Assembly: GCA_007748055.1 (NCBI GenBank)
Contig: CP036279.1
Location: forward strand, 1,240,001-1,304,000
Reading direction: 5' to 3'
Source: Kolteria novifilia
Lineage (GTDB): Bacteria > Planctomycetota > Planctomycetia > Kolteriales > Kolteriaceae
DNA: 64,000 nucleotides
The notes beneath the pieces are model-generated. The model searched no databases, was not told the DNA's origin, and was given only the letters and a program-made list of their open reading frames with translations. Made by a program: the position numbers and the translations under genes. Shown here piece by piece: positions 55,975 through 64,000 of this stretch (within the stretch, counting starts at the first letter, position 1; each line of letters begins with the position of its first letter).

Positions 55975-57081
55975 ATGCCTCCACGTCGCGTTCGTAGACG
56001 CCCCATTCCGCTCATTTTGCTCACATTGACCACGGTTTTCGCCGGGCAAGCCACCGCCCGTGCCGCCGAGACGGTCACGATCTCGCGTTCGACCTTCGAG
56101 ATTCCGATCAACGTCAGCACCGAAGTCGCCCAAAAGGTAACCCAGTACCAGCTTTACGTCTCGACCGACCAGGGAGCAACCTGGACGATGTCGCAGACCG
56201 CGGTCCCAACCGCCAAAGCCTTCACCTACAAAGCCCCGAACATCGGCGAGTATTGGTTCAAGCTGGGCTATCTGAACGAACAGGGTCAACTCGAGCCGGA
56301 GAACATCCTCAACGCCCCGGCCGAACTCAAGGTCGTTGTCGACCGCAAGGACCCGCTGCAGAACGTCACCACCGGCGTCGAATCGGCGTTCCACTCGCTC
56401 GGCGAGGGAATCAGTGACATCAGCCGCAAAGTGACCGGCCTGCCCGCCGGCAGCAGCGAAACCATCACGGTTAAGCAGCCGGTGATCGACATTCCGATCC
56501 ACGTGCCAATCGCCCGTCGGCCGCTGGTGAAGGATCTGCGGCTCTATTTTTCGAGCGATTTGGGCAAGAACTGGCAACTGCTCGAGACCGTTCCGACCAC
56601 GCAGAAGAAAGTCGTCTTCCGGGCCCCCAGTGACGGCGAGTACTGGTTCACCGTCGTCGAAGTCGATCGTTGGGGCAAGACGGTCCCGTCCGATCTTCGG
56701 CTGGCCAACCCGTCGCTGAAGGTCGTGGTCGACACCCGTCCCGCGACGACCGAACTGCGGGCCCTTCCCGCGGGTGGCGGTCGTGCCGGGGTCTCCTTCC
56801 TCATGCAGGACCCGAACGTCGACATGAGCAAGCTCCGCGTCGAGATCCAACGGGAAGGGGAGTCGATCTGGCAGAGCCCCGGCCCGGGTGAGGATGTCGA
56901 GATCCGCTGGACCTGGCCGTCGAACGCCGGCGAGCGTTATAAGGTTCGGCTCATCGTCCAGGACAAGGCCGGCAACCTCAGCGTCGAGCAGACCGACGTC
57001 CCCTCCAACGGCTCCCCCGTCGCCGGCAGCCCCGCCACCCCCGCCGTCAGCGAACGCCCCGCGGTGGGAACGGTGAAGTAA
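55975..57081 (+). CDS. Exported protein with repeated Ig-like beta domains
   Basis: 368 residues. ATG 55975 has AAGGAAG 7 bases upstream and starts an Arg-rich leader with hydrophobic core LILLTLTTVFAGQATA. Two similar domains of about 130 residues end in GEYWF motifs (APNIGEYWFKLGYLNEQG; APSDGEYWFTVVEVDRWG), and a third degenerate one carries DVEIRWTWPSNAGERYKVRL. The last 30 residues are Pro/Ser/Ala-rich. No enzyme motif. Probably a periplasmic or surface structural protein. A terminator follows. Confidence 0.85.
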   Translation: MPPRRVRRRPIPLILLTLTTVFAGQATARAAETVTISRSTFEIPINVSTEVAQKVTQYQLYVSTDQGATWTMSQTAVPTAKAFTYKAPNIGEYWFKLGYLNEQGQLEPENILNAPAELKVVVDRKDPLQNVTTGVESAFHSLGEGISDISRKVTGLPAGSSETITVKQPVIDIPIHVPIARRPLVKDLRLYFSSDLGKNWQLLETVPTTQKKVVFRAPSDGEYWFTVVEVDRWGKTVPSDLRLANPSLKVVVDTRPATTELRALPAGGGRAGVSFLMQDPNVDMSKLRVEIQREGESIWQSPGPGEDVEIRWTWPSNAGERYKVRLIVQDKAGNLSVEQTDVPSNGSPVAGSPATPAVSERPAVGTVK

Positions 57082-57112
57082 GCTGAACGGGCCACAAGTC
57101 GAGCTTCGCGAG

Positions 57113-57147
57113 CCCTCCGGCTATTTGGCTGGAGGGTTTGTGTTTTT
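57113..57147 (+). terminator. Rho-independent terminator
   Basis: Stem CCCTCCGGCTA / TGGCTGGAGGG (9 of 11 pairs) with a short loop, followed by TTTGTGTTTTTC. It lies 32 bases after the stop of the Ig-like protein gene. Confidence 0.85.
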
Positions 57148-57391
57148 CTTGGGGAGTAGTTGGGGAAACGCGAAGAGAATCATGAGCCTCGATTCATTGC
57201 AACTTGTTGCAGGTCTTGGTGATCGCCTGTTCATTCGTCCGAACTGGTGCAATGCGTTCAGGCGGCGAAACATCAGACTAAACCGCGAACATGTCTCGCA
57301 TGTTGGCTAGAATTAAGTCGAAAACCAGAGGCAACGTCAGTGATCCGAGAAAAAGTCTCGGGAGAGTCCGTTTCCGTCAAAGGTCCGAGCA

Positions 57392-57685
57392 ATGCTTATC
57401 TCCTTCTCCGTCAGCAATTTCCGATCGTTCGGAGAGGAAGTCACGCTGAACATGGTCGCAAGCAAGAAGCTGTCCGATCATCAGAATCACCTTGTTCCCA
57501 TCGGTGAGACGGGGGAAAGCGTGGTCCGGTGCGCGCTCATCTACGGGCCCAACGCGGCTGGGAAATCCAACCTCATCAAGGCGATGAACTACGCCCAGCA
57601 GGCTATTCGCGGGAATTACCGAGTTCGAACACTTGAGACCTTTCGTTTTGATCGACGATTCGTGAGAGCGCCGGCAGCCGAGTAG
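57392..57685 (+). pseudogene. Truncated AAA-family ATPase (N-terminal fragment)
   Basis: 97 codons. The N-terminus is that of the AAA_15/OLD-like ATPases: MLISFSVSNFRSFGEEVTL, then the Walker A box YGPNAAGKSNLIKAM near residues 50-64. A normal member has 350-450 residues with Walker B, Q-loop and signature motifs, all missing here. The frame stops just before a block of repeats, so the rest was probably deleted or replaced. Full-length relatives are often in defence modules (for example abortive-infection ATPases), but this copy is not functional. Confidence 0.75.
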
Positions 57686-58106
57686 GAGTGTTTCCCTGAA
57701 GGTCGCTCCTTCACCCACGACCTCCCGCGTCAACGGTCACTCCAGCGATGCGCGGCCGGCGGTCGTCCCTCCCGAGACTTCCAGCGTGCTGCGCACGCCC
57801 CGGTAGCGGAGCAACCGGGGGTAGCCTTGAAAGACCAGCGTGCTGCGCACGCCCGGTACGCGTCCATCTCGACTCTCGGCCTCGCCATGGGGGTAGCCTT
57901 GAAAGAGCAGCGTGCTGCGCACGCCCCGGTAGCGGAGCAACCGGGGGTAGCCTTGAAAGTCGAATTGGTGGGTCAAGACCCACCCTTCGGCTTGTGTCAT
58001 GCAATGGCCTGACAAACGGGATGGCCCGCCAGAAAGGCCACTTCAAACGACTGCCGATAGGGGTGCGGGCGAGGAGGCTGGGTGAGAGAACGCGCGTGGG
58101 ATACGA
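57686..58106. other. Gene-free 421 bp, mainly the repeat array
   Basis: Holds the 53-bp repeat array and no supported gene. It separates the truncated ATPase and the sialidase gene. Confidence 0.45.
57782..57959. repeat. Repeat array, 53-bp units
   Basis: Units at 57782-57834 and 57907-57959 are near identical (CAGCGTGCTGCGCACGCCCC, then GGTAGCGGAGCAACCGGGGG, TAGCCTTGAAAG). A middle copy, 57835-57906, keeps the two ends but has a different centre. Frames across it are open on both strands and encode repeated FQGYPRLLRYRGVRSTL on the minus strand; coding is unlikely. Confidence 0.85.
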
Positions 58107-59309
58107 TCAGGCGGTGCGGTAGAGCTCGTCGATGGCGTAGATCTTCTGCATGATCTCGCAGTCGCGGGCCCACTTGGTCGGGCGAGTGTAGTAGGCAACC
58201 AGTAGCTCGTCGCCTTGAACATGGACCGATGGGTACGCGGCATCGTGCGTCCGACGGTTGTCGATGTCGCCGACGATCGTCCAGGATGCTCCCTCGTCGC
58301 GGGAGAGGGCCGCGGTGAGCGGCGTTCGCGGCCAGTTCGACGGCGAGGCCACGTTGTTCCAAAGGACAAGCAAGTCGCCGGTCGACGGGATGCGAGCGAG
58401 GACGGCGGGGGAATCGGGCGAGGCCAGCTCGGTCGGTTCGGGCGTGCTCCAACTCGCACCGCCATCGTCGGACAACGTCACGTACTGGCGTTTCAACGTG
58501 GTCCGAAGCAGGCAATAGAGACGTCCGTCGGCAAGCTCGATCAGTGTCGGCTCGTGGGCGCCACGACCGGGGGCGGTGACCGCTTGGCCTCGCTTCCAGG
58601 TGGCAAAGCCGTCGTCGGAGTAGTAGACGAACGACTCGAGATCCTTGCCGCGATAGTCGCCGGCGCCGCGCGGGCCGTGCGTTGGGAGGGCGATCCGACC
58701 ACTCTTCATTGTGAGGGCTCGGCCGGCGACATTGCAGTACCAACCCGGCTCGGAGACTTGCTCGATCTCGCTCCAAGATTCGCCCTCGTCCTTCGATCGC
58801 TTCATGAAGACGTTGCGTTGCCCGCGGCCGGAGTCCCACGCGACGAAGAAGAAGAGAATCTCCCCCGAGGGGAGGCGAATCAGGTTGGGATGCTTGACGT
58901 TGAGGTTCCAACGATTCTCTTGCAGCGTGAATCCCGAGTTCCAAGTGCGGCCGCGGTCGTGCGAGATCATGCCGGAGATCCGGCACGGCATGTCGTCGCG
59001 AAACGACCCATCGCGTGACGTCGGTCGCCGCTCGAGCAGGGACGGGCGATCGGCGTAGTATTCGCACCACGCGAAGAGCAAGCGGTCGCCCGAGAGTGGG
59101 AAGTAGAGTTGATGATCGTGGCGCGGATGCTTCGGTGTCCACGGGCAGACAGTCCGCTCGTCGATGGGGGTGAGCAGCCGCGACGGCGCGTCGCCGGGGC
59201 TCGCGACAACCGGCCCGCGGGGGAGGGTGAGCAAGCTCGTCGTGAGGGTGGCGCTCGTGGCTCGGCAGAAGGAGCGTCGGGAGATAGGGCCTCTGGAAGG
59301 TTCATTCAT
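58107..59309 (-). CDS. Exported sialidase-like glycosidase (BNR repeats)
   Basis: 400 residues from ATG 59309; upstream frame adds only low-complexity residues. The N-terminus is a Tat-type leader (SRRSFCRATSATLTTSLLTLP). Five Asp boxes of S-x-D-x-G-x-x-W type mark a six-blade beta-propeller: SHDRGRTW, SKDEGESW, SDDGFATW, SDDGGASW and SRDEGASW. Other conserved parts are RLPSGEILFFF and HEPTLIELADGRLYCLLRT. This matches planctomycete exo-alpha-sialidase/BNR family enzymes, most of which act on sugars other than sialic acid. The start lacks a clear ribosome site. Confidence 0.87.
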   Translation of the reverse strand: MNEPSRGPISRRSFCRATSATLTTSLLTLPRGPVVASPGDAPSRLLTPIDERTVCPWTPKHPRHDHQLYFPLSGDRLLFAWCEYYADRPSLLERRPTSRDGSFRDDMPCRISGMISHDRGRTWNSGFTLQENRWNLNVKHPNLIRLPSGEILFFFVAWDSGRGQRNVFMKRSKDEGESWSEIEQVSEPGWYCNVAGRALTMKSGRIALPTHGPRGAGDYRGKDLESFVYYSDDGFATWKRGQAVTAPGRGAHEPTLIELADGRLYCLLRTTLKRQYVTLSDDGGASWSTPEPTELASPDSPAVLARIPSTGDLLVLWNNVASPSNWPRTPLTAALSRDEGASWTIVGDIDNRRTHDAAYPSVHVQGDELLVAYYTRPTKWARDCEIMQKIYAIDELYRTA

Positions 59310-59496
59310 CGGTGGGTTCCCGTGGTTCGAAGTCGCACGTCCATTGTCCTCGCGGGCGGACCGGCAAGCCAGGGTCTTCCGCTTGGATCTCGCAGTCGGC
59401 GACGTCTCCGGGAGGTCTGTGTCAGCCGATGCGATGCTTGCTACGGAGATGGTGGGGGGGAGCCCACTCGACGAAGACTTCCCATGAAGGAAAGGC

Positions 59497-60474
59497 TCAA
59501 ATCCAGCCCATGCGGCGGTACCAGCAGACGGCGTCCTTGAGGGAGTCGGCGAGGGGACGTGGGGAGAGGGCAAGCTCGGCGAGACTGCGGGAGGGGTCGA
59601 AGTGCATGACGTAGCGGGTCAGTTTCACGCCGGTGATCGTCGCTTGGGGCATGCGGCCGGAGATCCAGTCGGCCCACCACTCGCTGGCGTGGGCGACGCC
59701 GAGAGCCAACCAATAGGGAACGCGACGTGTCGGCGGCTTGCGGCCGGCTCGCTCTCCGACCATGCGGAGCCATTCGGCGAGCGTCACGTTGTGGGCTCCG
59801 AGCAGATAGCGGCGTCCGGGGAGCGCTTTCTCCATGGCTAGACGAAGGCCGGTGGCGATATCGCGGACGTCGATCATGTTGAATTGGCAGTCGAGGTACG
59901 CGGGCAAGGCCCCGCGGCAGGCGGCGACCGTCATCCGCGTCGGCGGCGACAGGCCATAGTCACCGGGGCCGATCGGCAACGTCGGGTTGACGATGACGAC
60001 GGGAGCCCCTTCCCTAGCAAGGGTCATCGCGGCCTCTTCCGCTTGGAACTTGCTGAGACAATAGGGGCCGACCATGTCCTCGCGGCGCAGCGTGAGGTCC
60101 TCGACGGCGCCCCCGTCGAAGCGGCGCGAGGTGAGGATGCTTTCGGTGCTGGTATGCAGGACGCGTTCGCAGCCGGCATCGACCGCTTCGCGGAGGACGT
60201 GGACCGTCCCTTGGTGGTTGACGGCATCGAAGTCGCGTCGACGCCTCGTCCAAAGATTCGGGTTCGCGGCCAGGTGATAGACGCGTCGGCAGCCCTCGAC
60301 CGCGCGGCGCACCGCCGAACGATCGCGGATATCGCCGACGTGCCATTCGACTCCGGTCAGATCGCCCTCGACGGGTGAGGAGAGATCGAGGACGCGAACG
60401 GGCTCTTGGGCATCCACCAATTGCCGAACGAGATGGCGGCCAATGAAACCGGCACCGCCAGTGACGAGATTCAC
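59497..60474 (-). CDS. NAD-dependent epimerase/dehydratase (HpnA-like SDR)
   Basis: 325 residues, GTG start overlapping the previous stop by 4 bases (GTGA), with AAGGGA upstream. An extended SDR enzyme: Rossmann GGAGFIGRHL at 6-15, WHVGDIRD, YHLAANPN, active-site Tyr-x3-Lys in GPYCLSKFQAE, and NPTLPIGPGDYGLSPPTRM, typical of the dihydroflavonol-4-reductase/HpnA group. HpnA proteins are often in hopanoid or glycolipid gene clusters. The gene is coupled with an upstream GT39-type glycosyltransferase, so a sugar or glycolipid step is likely; the exact substrate is unknown. Confidence 0.9.
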   Translation of the reverse strand: MNLVTGGAGFIGRHLVRQLVDAQEPVRVLDLSSPVEGDLTGVEWHVGDIRDRSAVRRAVEGCRRVYHLAANPNLWTRRRRDFDAVNHQGTVHVLREAVDAGCERVLHTSTESILTSRRFDGGAVEDLTLRREDMVGPYCLSKFQAEEAAMTLAREGAPVVIVNPTLPIGPGDYGLSPPTRMTVAACRGALPAYLDCQFNMIDVRDIATGLRLAMEKALPGRRYLLGAHNVTLAEWLRMVGERAGRKPPTRRVPYWLALGVAHASEWWADWISGRMPQATITGVKLTRYVMHFDPSRSLAELALSPRPLADSLKDAVCWYRRMGWI

Positions 60475-62570
60475 CGCTCGGAATCCCTTCCAATAAGGGG
60501 ACCATCAGTAACGCGATAGACCTGAATGGGGGATGCCGGCCCCAGCGGGGTCTGTACCGGCCTTAGCATGCCACGCGAGGTCAATTCCTGGAAGACTTTC
60601 GGGGTCACAAAGTCAGGGAAACCGTAATTCCCCGCCGAACGATAAAGCTCGATCCACGACCAATCGACGAGAACGACATCAATTCCCTCTTCCTCGAAGG
60701 CCTGGCGAATCTCCTCGGTCGGGCGCAAGCCATCCCCATCCGGATCGCGCACCAGTTTTTCCAGCAGGTTACGATCGAAGACCGTGTTGTAGCGGGCGTC
60801 GGGCAGGGCGTTGTACACAGCCGCCAGTCCGACGAAGAGGACGGTCTCGTCGGGGGCCACGAATTCGGGGCTGTTGACCAACTGAATCGCGGTTCCCTGG
60901 CCGCGAAGACGCGCCTCGTGGATGTCGGCGGTGTAGTACGGCAATCCGACCAGCGGCGTCGTGCAGTAGGCGAGGTTGTAAAAGACCGCGACCGAAAACG
61001 AGAGCCACGCGACGAGCTTCCAATTCAATCTTGCCGACCAGCACATTCCCACTCCCGCGAGCACGACCGCGAAGGGCTCAAGCGGTAACCAGAAGCGGTC
61101 GAGTCGGTGCGTCAGCAGCCAGAAGGCCCCAAAGAGGCCGAGCACCAGCAGCCAGAGAGACAAGGCTTTGCGGCGATCGCGATGCAAAAACGCGAGCGGC
61201 GCGAACGCGAAGACCAGGGCGCTCTGCCAATCGCTCTCGATCAAGACCTCGCGGGCCGACTGAATCAGCGAGCCGACCTGGTAGTTGCCAGGCCGATGCC
61301 CCTTGGAGAATTTCTCCGCGTCGGCAGCCGTCCATTCTCCAACCCCGAAAAGCTCGAAAAGTAGCGGATAAACAGGGTTTCCCGTCCAAAGGAGATTGCG
61401 CAAGAACCACGGACCCGCGCTGAGCAGCATTCCCCCGACGAAGATCGCCCCGAGCCGACAGGCCAGTCGCCCGTCGCGCATCGCCACCAGAACGACGAAG
61501 GCGGGCAGGCCGACGAAGACCACGCCGGTGTACTTGCATCCGACCGCGAACCCCGCGAGCAGCCCACTGACCAGGGCCCAACGCCAACGCCCCATTCGGC
61601 CCTCGAGGGAGGCAAGCAGCGTGAGCACGCCGTAGAAGAGCAGCGGTCCCTCGACATAGGGATGGACGCTCAAACGGTAGATCCACGGGGTCGACAGATA
61701 AATCGCGGCGCTCCACCAGCCGATTCGCTCGCCGAAGAGGTCTTCCGCGAGCACGCCGACGGCTAGCCCCCCAGCGAGTCCGAAGGTCGCGATCACGATC
61801 TGGCCGAAGAGCCCGCCCAGGAACCAGTCGCCAAAGAGGCTCATGCCCGCCAGCGACCACATTTCGGTCAGGAAGGGAAAGCTCGTGTAGACGTTGTGCG
61901 GCAGGTAGCTGATCCGGCCGGCGAGGAAGTACTCCTTCGGCCCGAGCAGGTGATACGCGAGCGCGTCGTAGTCCATCGTCGGAAGCGCCGCCGCCAGGAG
62001 GCCCAGCAAGACGAAGGGCGCCACCAGCAGCGATAGCGCCCAACGCTCGATCGTGGAAGGTCGGTCCGCGGCCAACTGGTCGGAAGAGCGATCGGCGGGG
62101 GGACTCGGCCGACGACGCCACCAGACGACCCAACCGGTCACCACCAACGCCATCACGATCGAGAGGGGCACGCGGCCCAACAATCCGGCAAGACCCAAGA
62201 GCTGTACCAGCAGCGAAGCGGCTCCCATCCCCAGTCCGAAGGCGACGATCCACCGCCGGAGCCCGCGTCCGGAGTCCTCCGGTCCGATCCAATGCCGAAG
62301 CAAATCGCCCGCGAGCGTCGCCGCCGCGAGAAAAACGATCGCCGCGAGGTAGAGCGGAAGACGCTGAATAAGGTGCTCGGGCGTTTCAAAGCGTGAAAGG
62401 GCAAGGGCATAAATCGAAGGATGTCCGTCGGGCGCCGGTAGGGCGGCATGCTCCATCAGTTGCCAGCGGGCGAAGCGGTTCTCGGGCTGGGGCGCACTGC
62501 CGTAAAGCGTGGCAGCATAGAAGCTTATCTGAAACACAGCGGCATAGGCGAAGCCGCACAGCAGGCCCAT
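60471..62570 (-). CDS. GT39-like (GT-C) integral membrane glycosyltransferase
   Basis: 699 residues from ATG 62570; the frame upstream contains no other start codon near it, and the ribosome site is weak. It has 10-12 transmembrane segments, and the first large outer loop has the GT-C acidic motif (TMDYDALAYHLLGPKEYF). The next segments (NVYTSFPFLTEMWSLAG) and repeats of LLF/LLL helices fit the ArnT/PMT-type family, which uses polyprenyl-linked sugars. The C-terminal 180 residues form a soluble outer domain (DIHEARLRGQGTAIQLVNSPEF; LVDWSWIELYRSAGNYGFP). It overlaps the epimerase gene by 4 bases, so the two are translationally coupled. Confidence 0.88.
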   Translation of the reverse strand: MGLLCGFAYAAVFQISFYAATLYGSAPQPENRFARWQLMEHAALPAPDGHPSIYALALSRFETPEHLIQRLPLYLAAIVFLAAATLAGDLLRHWIGPEDSGRGLRRWIVAFGLGMGAASLLVQLLGLAGLLGRVPLSIVMALVVTGWVVWWRRRPSPPADRSSDQLAADRPSTIERWALSLLVAPFVLLGLLAAALPTMDYDALAYHLLGPKEYFLAGRISYLPHNVYTSFPFLTEMWSLAGMSLFGDWFLGGLFGQIVIATFGLAGGLAVGVLAEDLFGERIGWWSAAIYLSTPWIYRLSVHPYVEGPLLFYGVLTLLASLEGRMGRWRWALVSGLLAGFAVGCKYTGVVFVGLPAFVVLVAMRDGRLACRLGAIFVGGMLLSAGPWFLRNLLWTGNPVYPLLFELFGVGEWTAADAEKFSKGHRPGNYQVGSLIQSAREVLIESDWQSALVFAFAPLAFLHRDRRKALSLWLLVLGLFGAFWLLTHRLDRFWLPLEPFAVVLAGVGMCWSARLNWKLVAWLSFSVAVFYNLAYCTTPLVGLPYYTADIHEARLRGQGTAIQLVNSPEFVAPDETVLFVGLAAVYNALPDARYNTVFDRNLLEKLVRDPDGDGLRPTEEIRQAFEEEGIDVVLVDWSWIELYRSAGNYGFPDFVTPKVFQELTSRGMLRPVQTPLGPASPIQVYRVTDGPLIGRDSER

Positions 62571-63127
62571 TCCGACGGAGACGTCGGTCGGTTCCTTGGG
62601 TGGGAGGTGTTCCTTGGCGTGGCGAATCGGTCGTTCCTTACCGAGCTTGAGTCCAGGGTGACTTGGGGGATTGTAACGGCTTTGCCGGTTCTGAGGAGCG
62701 CCCACCTGAGATCCCGCATGGAGACAAACAAGGAGGTATGGGAAAACTGAGAGTCCTAGGGTATTTTGAGAAGCGTTGACGGCACGGACGTCGTCGTCTT
62801 CCCTCCCATGGATGCCACTGCCTGGCCGCTGTGCGCTGAAGGCTTCCCCGCAACTAGCCCGCATTCACCTCCGGGCTTTAGGGGAAGCCTTCGGTCTTTT
62901 CTTGATCGGCGACATTCTCGATCGGGTCGCGAGCGTCGCGGTCTTGATTCACGTCGTGTCGACTCGACATCTCGTAGCGATCGGTGGTTTTGCGACTGGC
63001 ATGCCAGCGCGGGTTGGCAATTCCCTCGTCTCAACCGAGCCCGCTGGTCGTCTTTCCGGGCGGCGACCGGGCATACTTGCCCTGACGGCGCGTTGGCGCC
63101 TTGGTTGCATCATGGAGGGCAAACACC
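62571..63127. other. Divergent spacer of about 560 bp
   Basis: Lies between the glycosyltransferase (minus) and the Tyr-rich protein (plus). No supported gene; it should hold both promoters. GGAGGG near 63113 is the ribosome site of the latter. Confidence 0.45.
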
Positions 63128-63442
63128 ATGCAATGGAGACGGAAAGCGTTTCTCGTCCTCGCGGCGGGAATGCTCATGTTCTCATCGGTCGGCGCGGCCC
63201 AGGCCACCGAATGGGGCCGGTTCTACCACTACCCCTACTCGTACTTCCCGGTGAACTACCGCAAGCCATTCAATAGCCGAGACGCGTACATGCCGTACGG
63301 CTACCCAATGTATCCGCAGTACCAGGCGTTCCCGCCTTACTTCCGCAAGGATCTCTACTACCCCTATCTGCGGCAGCTCAAGCCGGGCAACAACTGGAAG
63401 TCGTGGTACCAGGGGAACCATTACCAACTCGACGTCTTTTGA
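63128..63442 (+). CDS. Small exported Tyr-rich protein, planctomycete family
   Basis: 104 residues. ATG 63128 follows GGAGGG and starts a signal peptide (AFLVLAAGMLMFSSVGAAQA). The mature part begins TEWGRFYHYPYSYFPVNY and is rich in Tyr, Pro and Trp, ending in QLDVF. I recognise the EWGRFYH start and LDVF end as a small secreted family seen widely in planctomycetes, sometimes mislabelled calmodulin-binding. No function is established. It is a single gene. Confidence 0.85.
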   Translation: MQWRRKAFLVLAAGMLMFSSVGAAQATEWGRFYHYPYSYFPVNYRKPFNSRDAYMPYGYPMYPQYQAFPPYFRKDLYYPYLRQLKPGNNWKSWYQGNHYQLDVF

Positions 63443-63592
63443 GCCGAACCTCGGTGACGACGAATTGGTGTCGGTGGGCGGCCCACGTGCTGGGTCGCCC
63501 GGGCGCGATCAAGCCGTTCCCACCGCCGACGCCAAGAGCTCATTTCGCGAGAAACAGTAGTCGTTCGGATAACAAAGGCCTCGTCCGCGATC

Positions 63593-63874
63593 ATGACCAC
63601 TCCCCCGCTCGACTCCTCCAAGGACCCCATCCCCCCCATCGATGAGTCCTCCGAGGATCGCCCAACGTCCGCCGTTTCCACCTCTTCCCGCGACCGGAGT
63701 CGGTCCGAGGCCCTTCGCATCCTGATGGAGGCTGCCCCCTGCCCCTGGCAGGACGACGATGACTCCCCCACGCCTCTTGACGAGACCGCCTCGTCTCCGT
63801 CGATCCCCGAGACATCCGACTTGCACCACGGCGTCACCCGGTTGATCGTTTCGTTCGGCGACATGGCGCGCTAG
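63593..63874 (+). CDS. Possible small acidic protein, unrecognised
   Basis: 93 codons from ATG 63593, with no good ribosome site. The product is Ser/Asp/Pro-rich and starts MTTPPLDSSKDPIPPIDESS, with one more ordered stretch (RSEALRILMEAAPCPWQDDDD). Composition suggests a disordered protein or chance frame. Confidence 0.35.
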   Translation: MTTPPLDSSKDPIPPIDESSEDRPTSAVSTSSRDRSRSEALRILMEAAPCPWQDDDDSPTPLDETASSPSIPETSDLHHGVTRLIVSFGDMAR

Positions 63875-63885
63875 CGCTCCTATGT

Positions 63886-63966
63886 CCAAGGGGGAGCCTC
63901 TTCCCTCCCCCTTGGACAAGGTGGAGCCATGGGAAGTCCCTTGGACAAGGTGGAGCCATGGGAGTA
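63886..63966. repeat. Tandem 29-bp repeat with CCCTTGGACAAGG core
   Basis: Two units at 63909-63937 and 63938-63966 (CCCTTGGACAAGGTGGAGCC, ATGGGAAGT), preceded by a half-copy CCAAGGGGGAGCC at 63886. Same core as the 55.8-kb and 15.2-kb sequences. Confidence 0.85.
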
Positions 63967-64000
63967 CCCGTTCCGCGACCGGGATGACTTGACCGGTTTT

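Noticed and set aside
54184-56850. One very long minus-strand frame that would extend the sulfatase by about 380 residues
   Set aside because: The extra part overlaps the Ig-like exported gene on the other strand and contains no family features, whereas ATG 55707 has an excellent ribosome site and signal peptide.
57737-58015. Minus-strand frame with repeated FQGYPRLLRYRGVRSTL
   Set aside because: It is the translation of a DNA repeat array that is open on both strands; there is no ribosome site or domain.

Overview
The window is chromosomal DNA of a GC-rich planctomycete. Many genes belong to families that are largely confined to, or greatly expanded in, Planctomycetota: two DUF1559 pilin-like proteins, paired DUF1501 with DUF1800 or DUF1549/DUF1553 proteins, a PVC-type dehydrogenase/HEAT/cytochrome c protein, a protein with an N-terminal LExRxxPA-type motif and FG-GAP-like repeats, a FecR protein next to an ECF sigma factor, a CSPSR-type sulfatase, and a small Tyr-rich exported protein ending in LDVF. 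The order cannot be fixed from sequence alone. No rRNA, tRNA or CRISPR array was recognised.

Layout. 1-3437: an Ala/Glu/Lys-rich coiled-coil protein, cut by the window edge and coupled to an exported squalene-cyclase-like protein. 3581-6643: the PVC-type dehydrogenase/cytochrome protein. 6712-9429 (minus): a SWIM-SNF2 helicase. 9678-15079: an unknown exported protein, then DUF1800, DUF1501 and HEAT-repeat proteins. 15728-19024: methyltransferase, MDR oxidoreductase and TPR protein. 19524-24096: two DUF1559 proteins, a lipoprotein, a seven-CXXCH cytochrome and an exported methyltransferase. 24466-24993: an unrecognised protein with a very Cys-rich C-terminus. 25850-28237: the FG-GAP-like/Ig-like surface protein.

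28.4-43.2 kb is an accessory island. It holds a transposase remnant, two small genes and three divergent vgrG genes on the minus strand, an IS630-family element with a probable -1 frameshift, and a transmembrane Ser/Thr kinase. From 25 to 43 kb there are also eight or so short TA-flanked, MITE-like repeats, of two end types that share a core. Four of them end exactly on the stop codon of a neighbouring gene. 43.4-50.3 kb is an ECF sigma, FecR, DUF1549/1553 and DUF1501 operon (minus). 50.7-54.1 kb is a second mobile patch: two internally deleted IS66 copies enclose an Imm49-like immunity gene and gene fragments.

54.2-64 kb: sulfatase, Ig-like exported protein with a clear terminator, truncated AAA ATPase, an array of 53-bp repeats, exported sialidase, an overlapping GT39-type glycosyltransferase/epimerase pair, and the Tyr-rich secreted protein. 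Short CCCTTGG-CAAGG-type repeats recur at 15.2, 55.8 and 63.9 kb.

All functional calls are by reading motifs and by family knowledge. No database search was possible.
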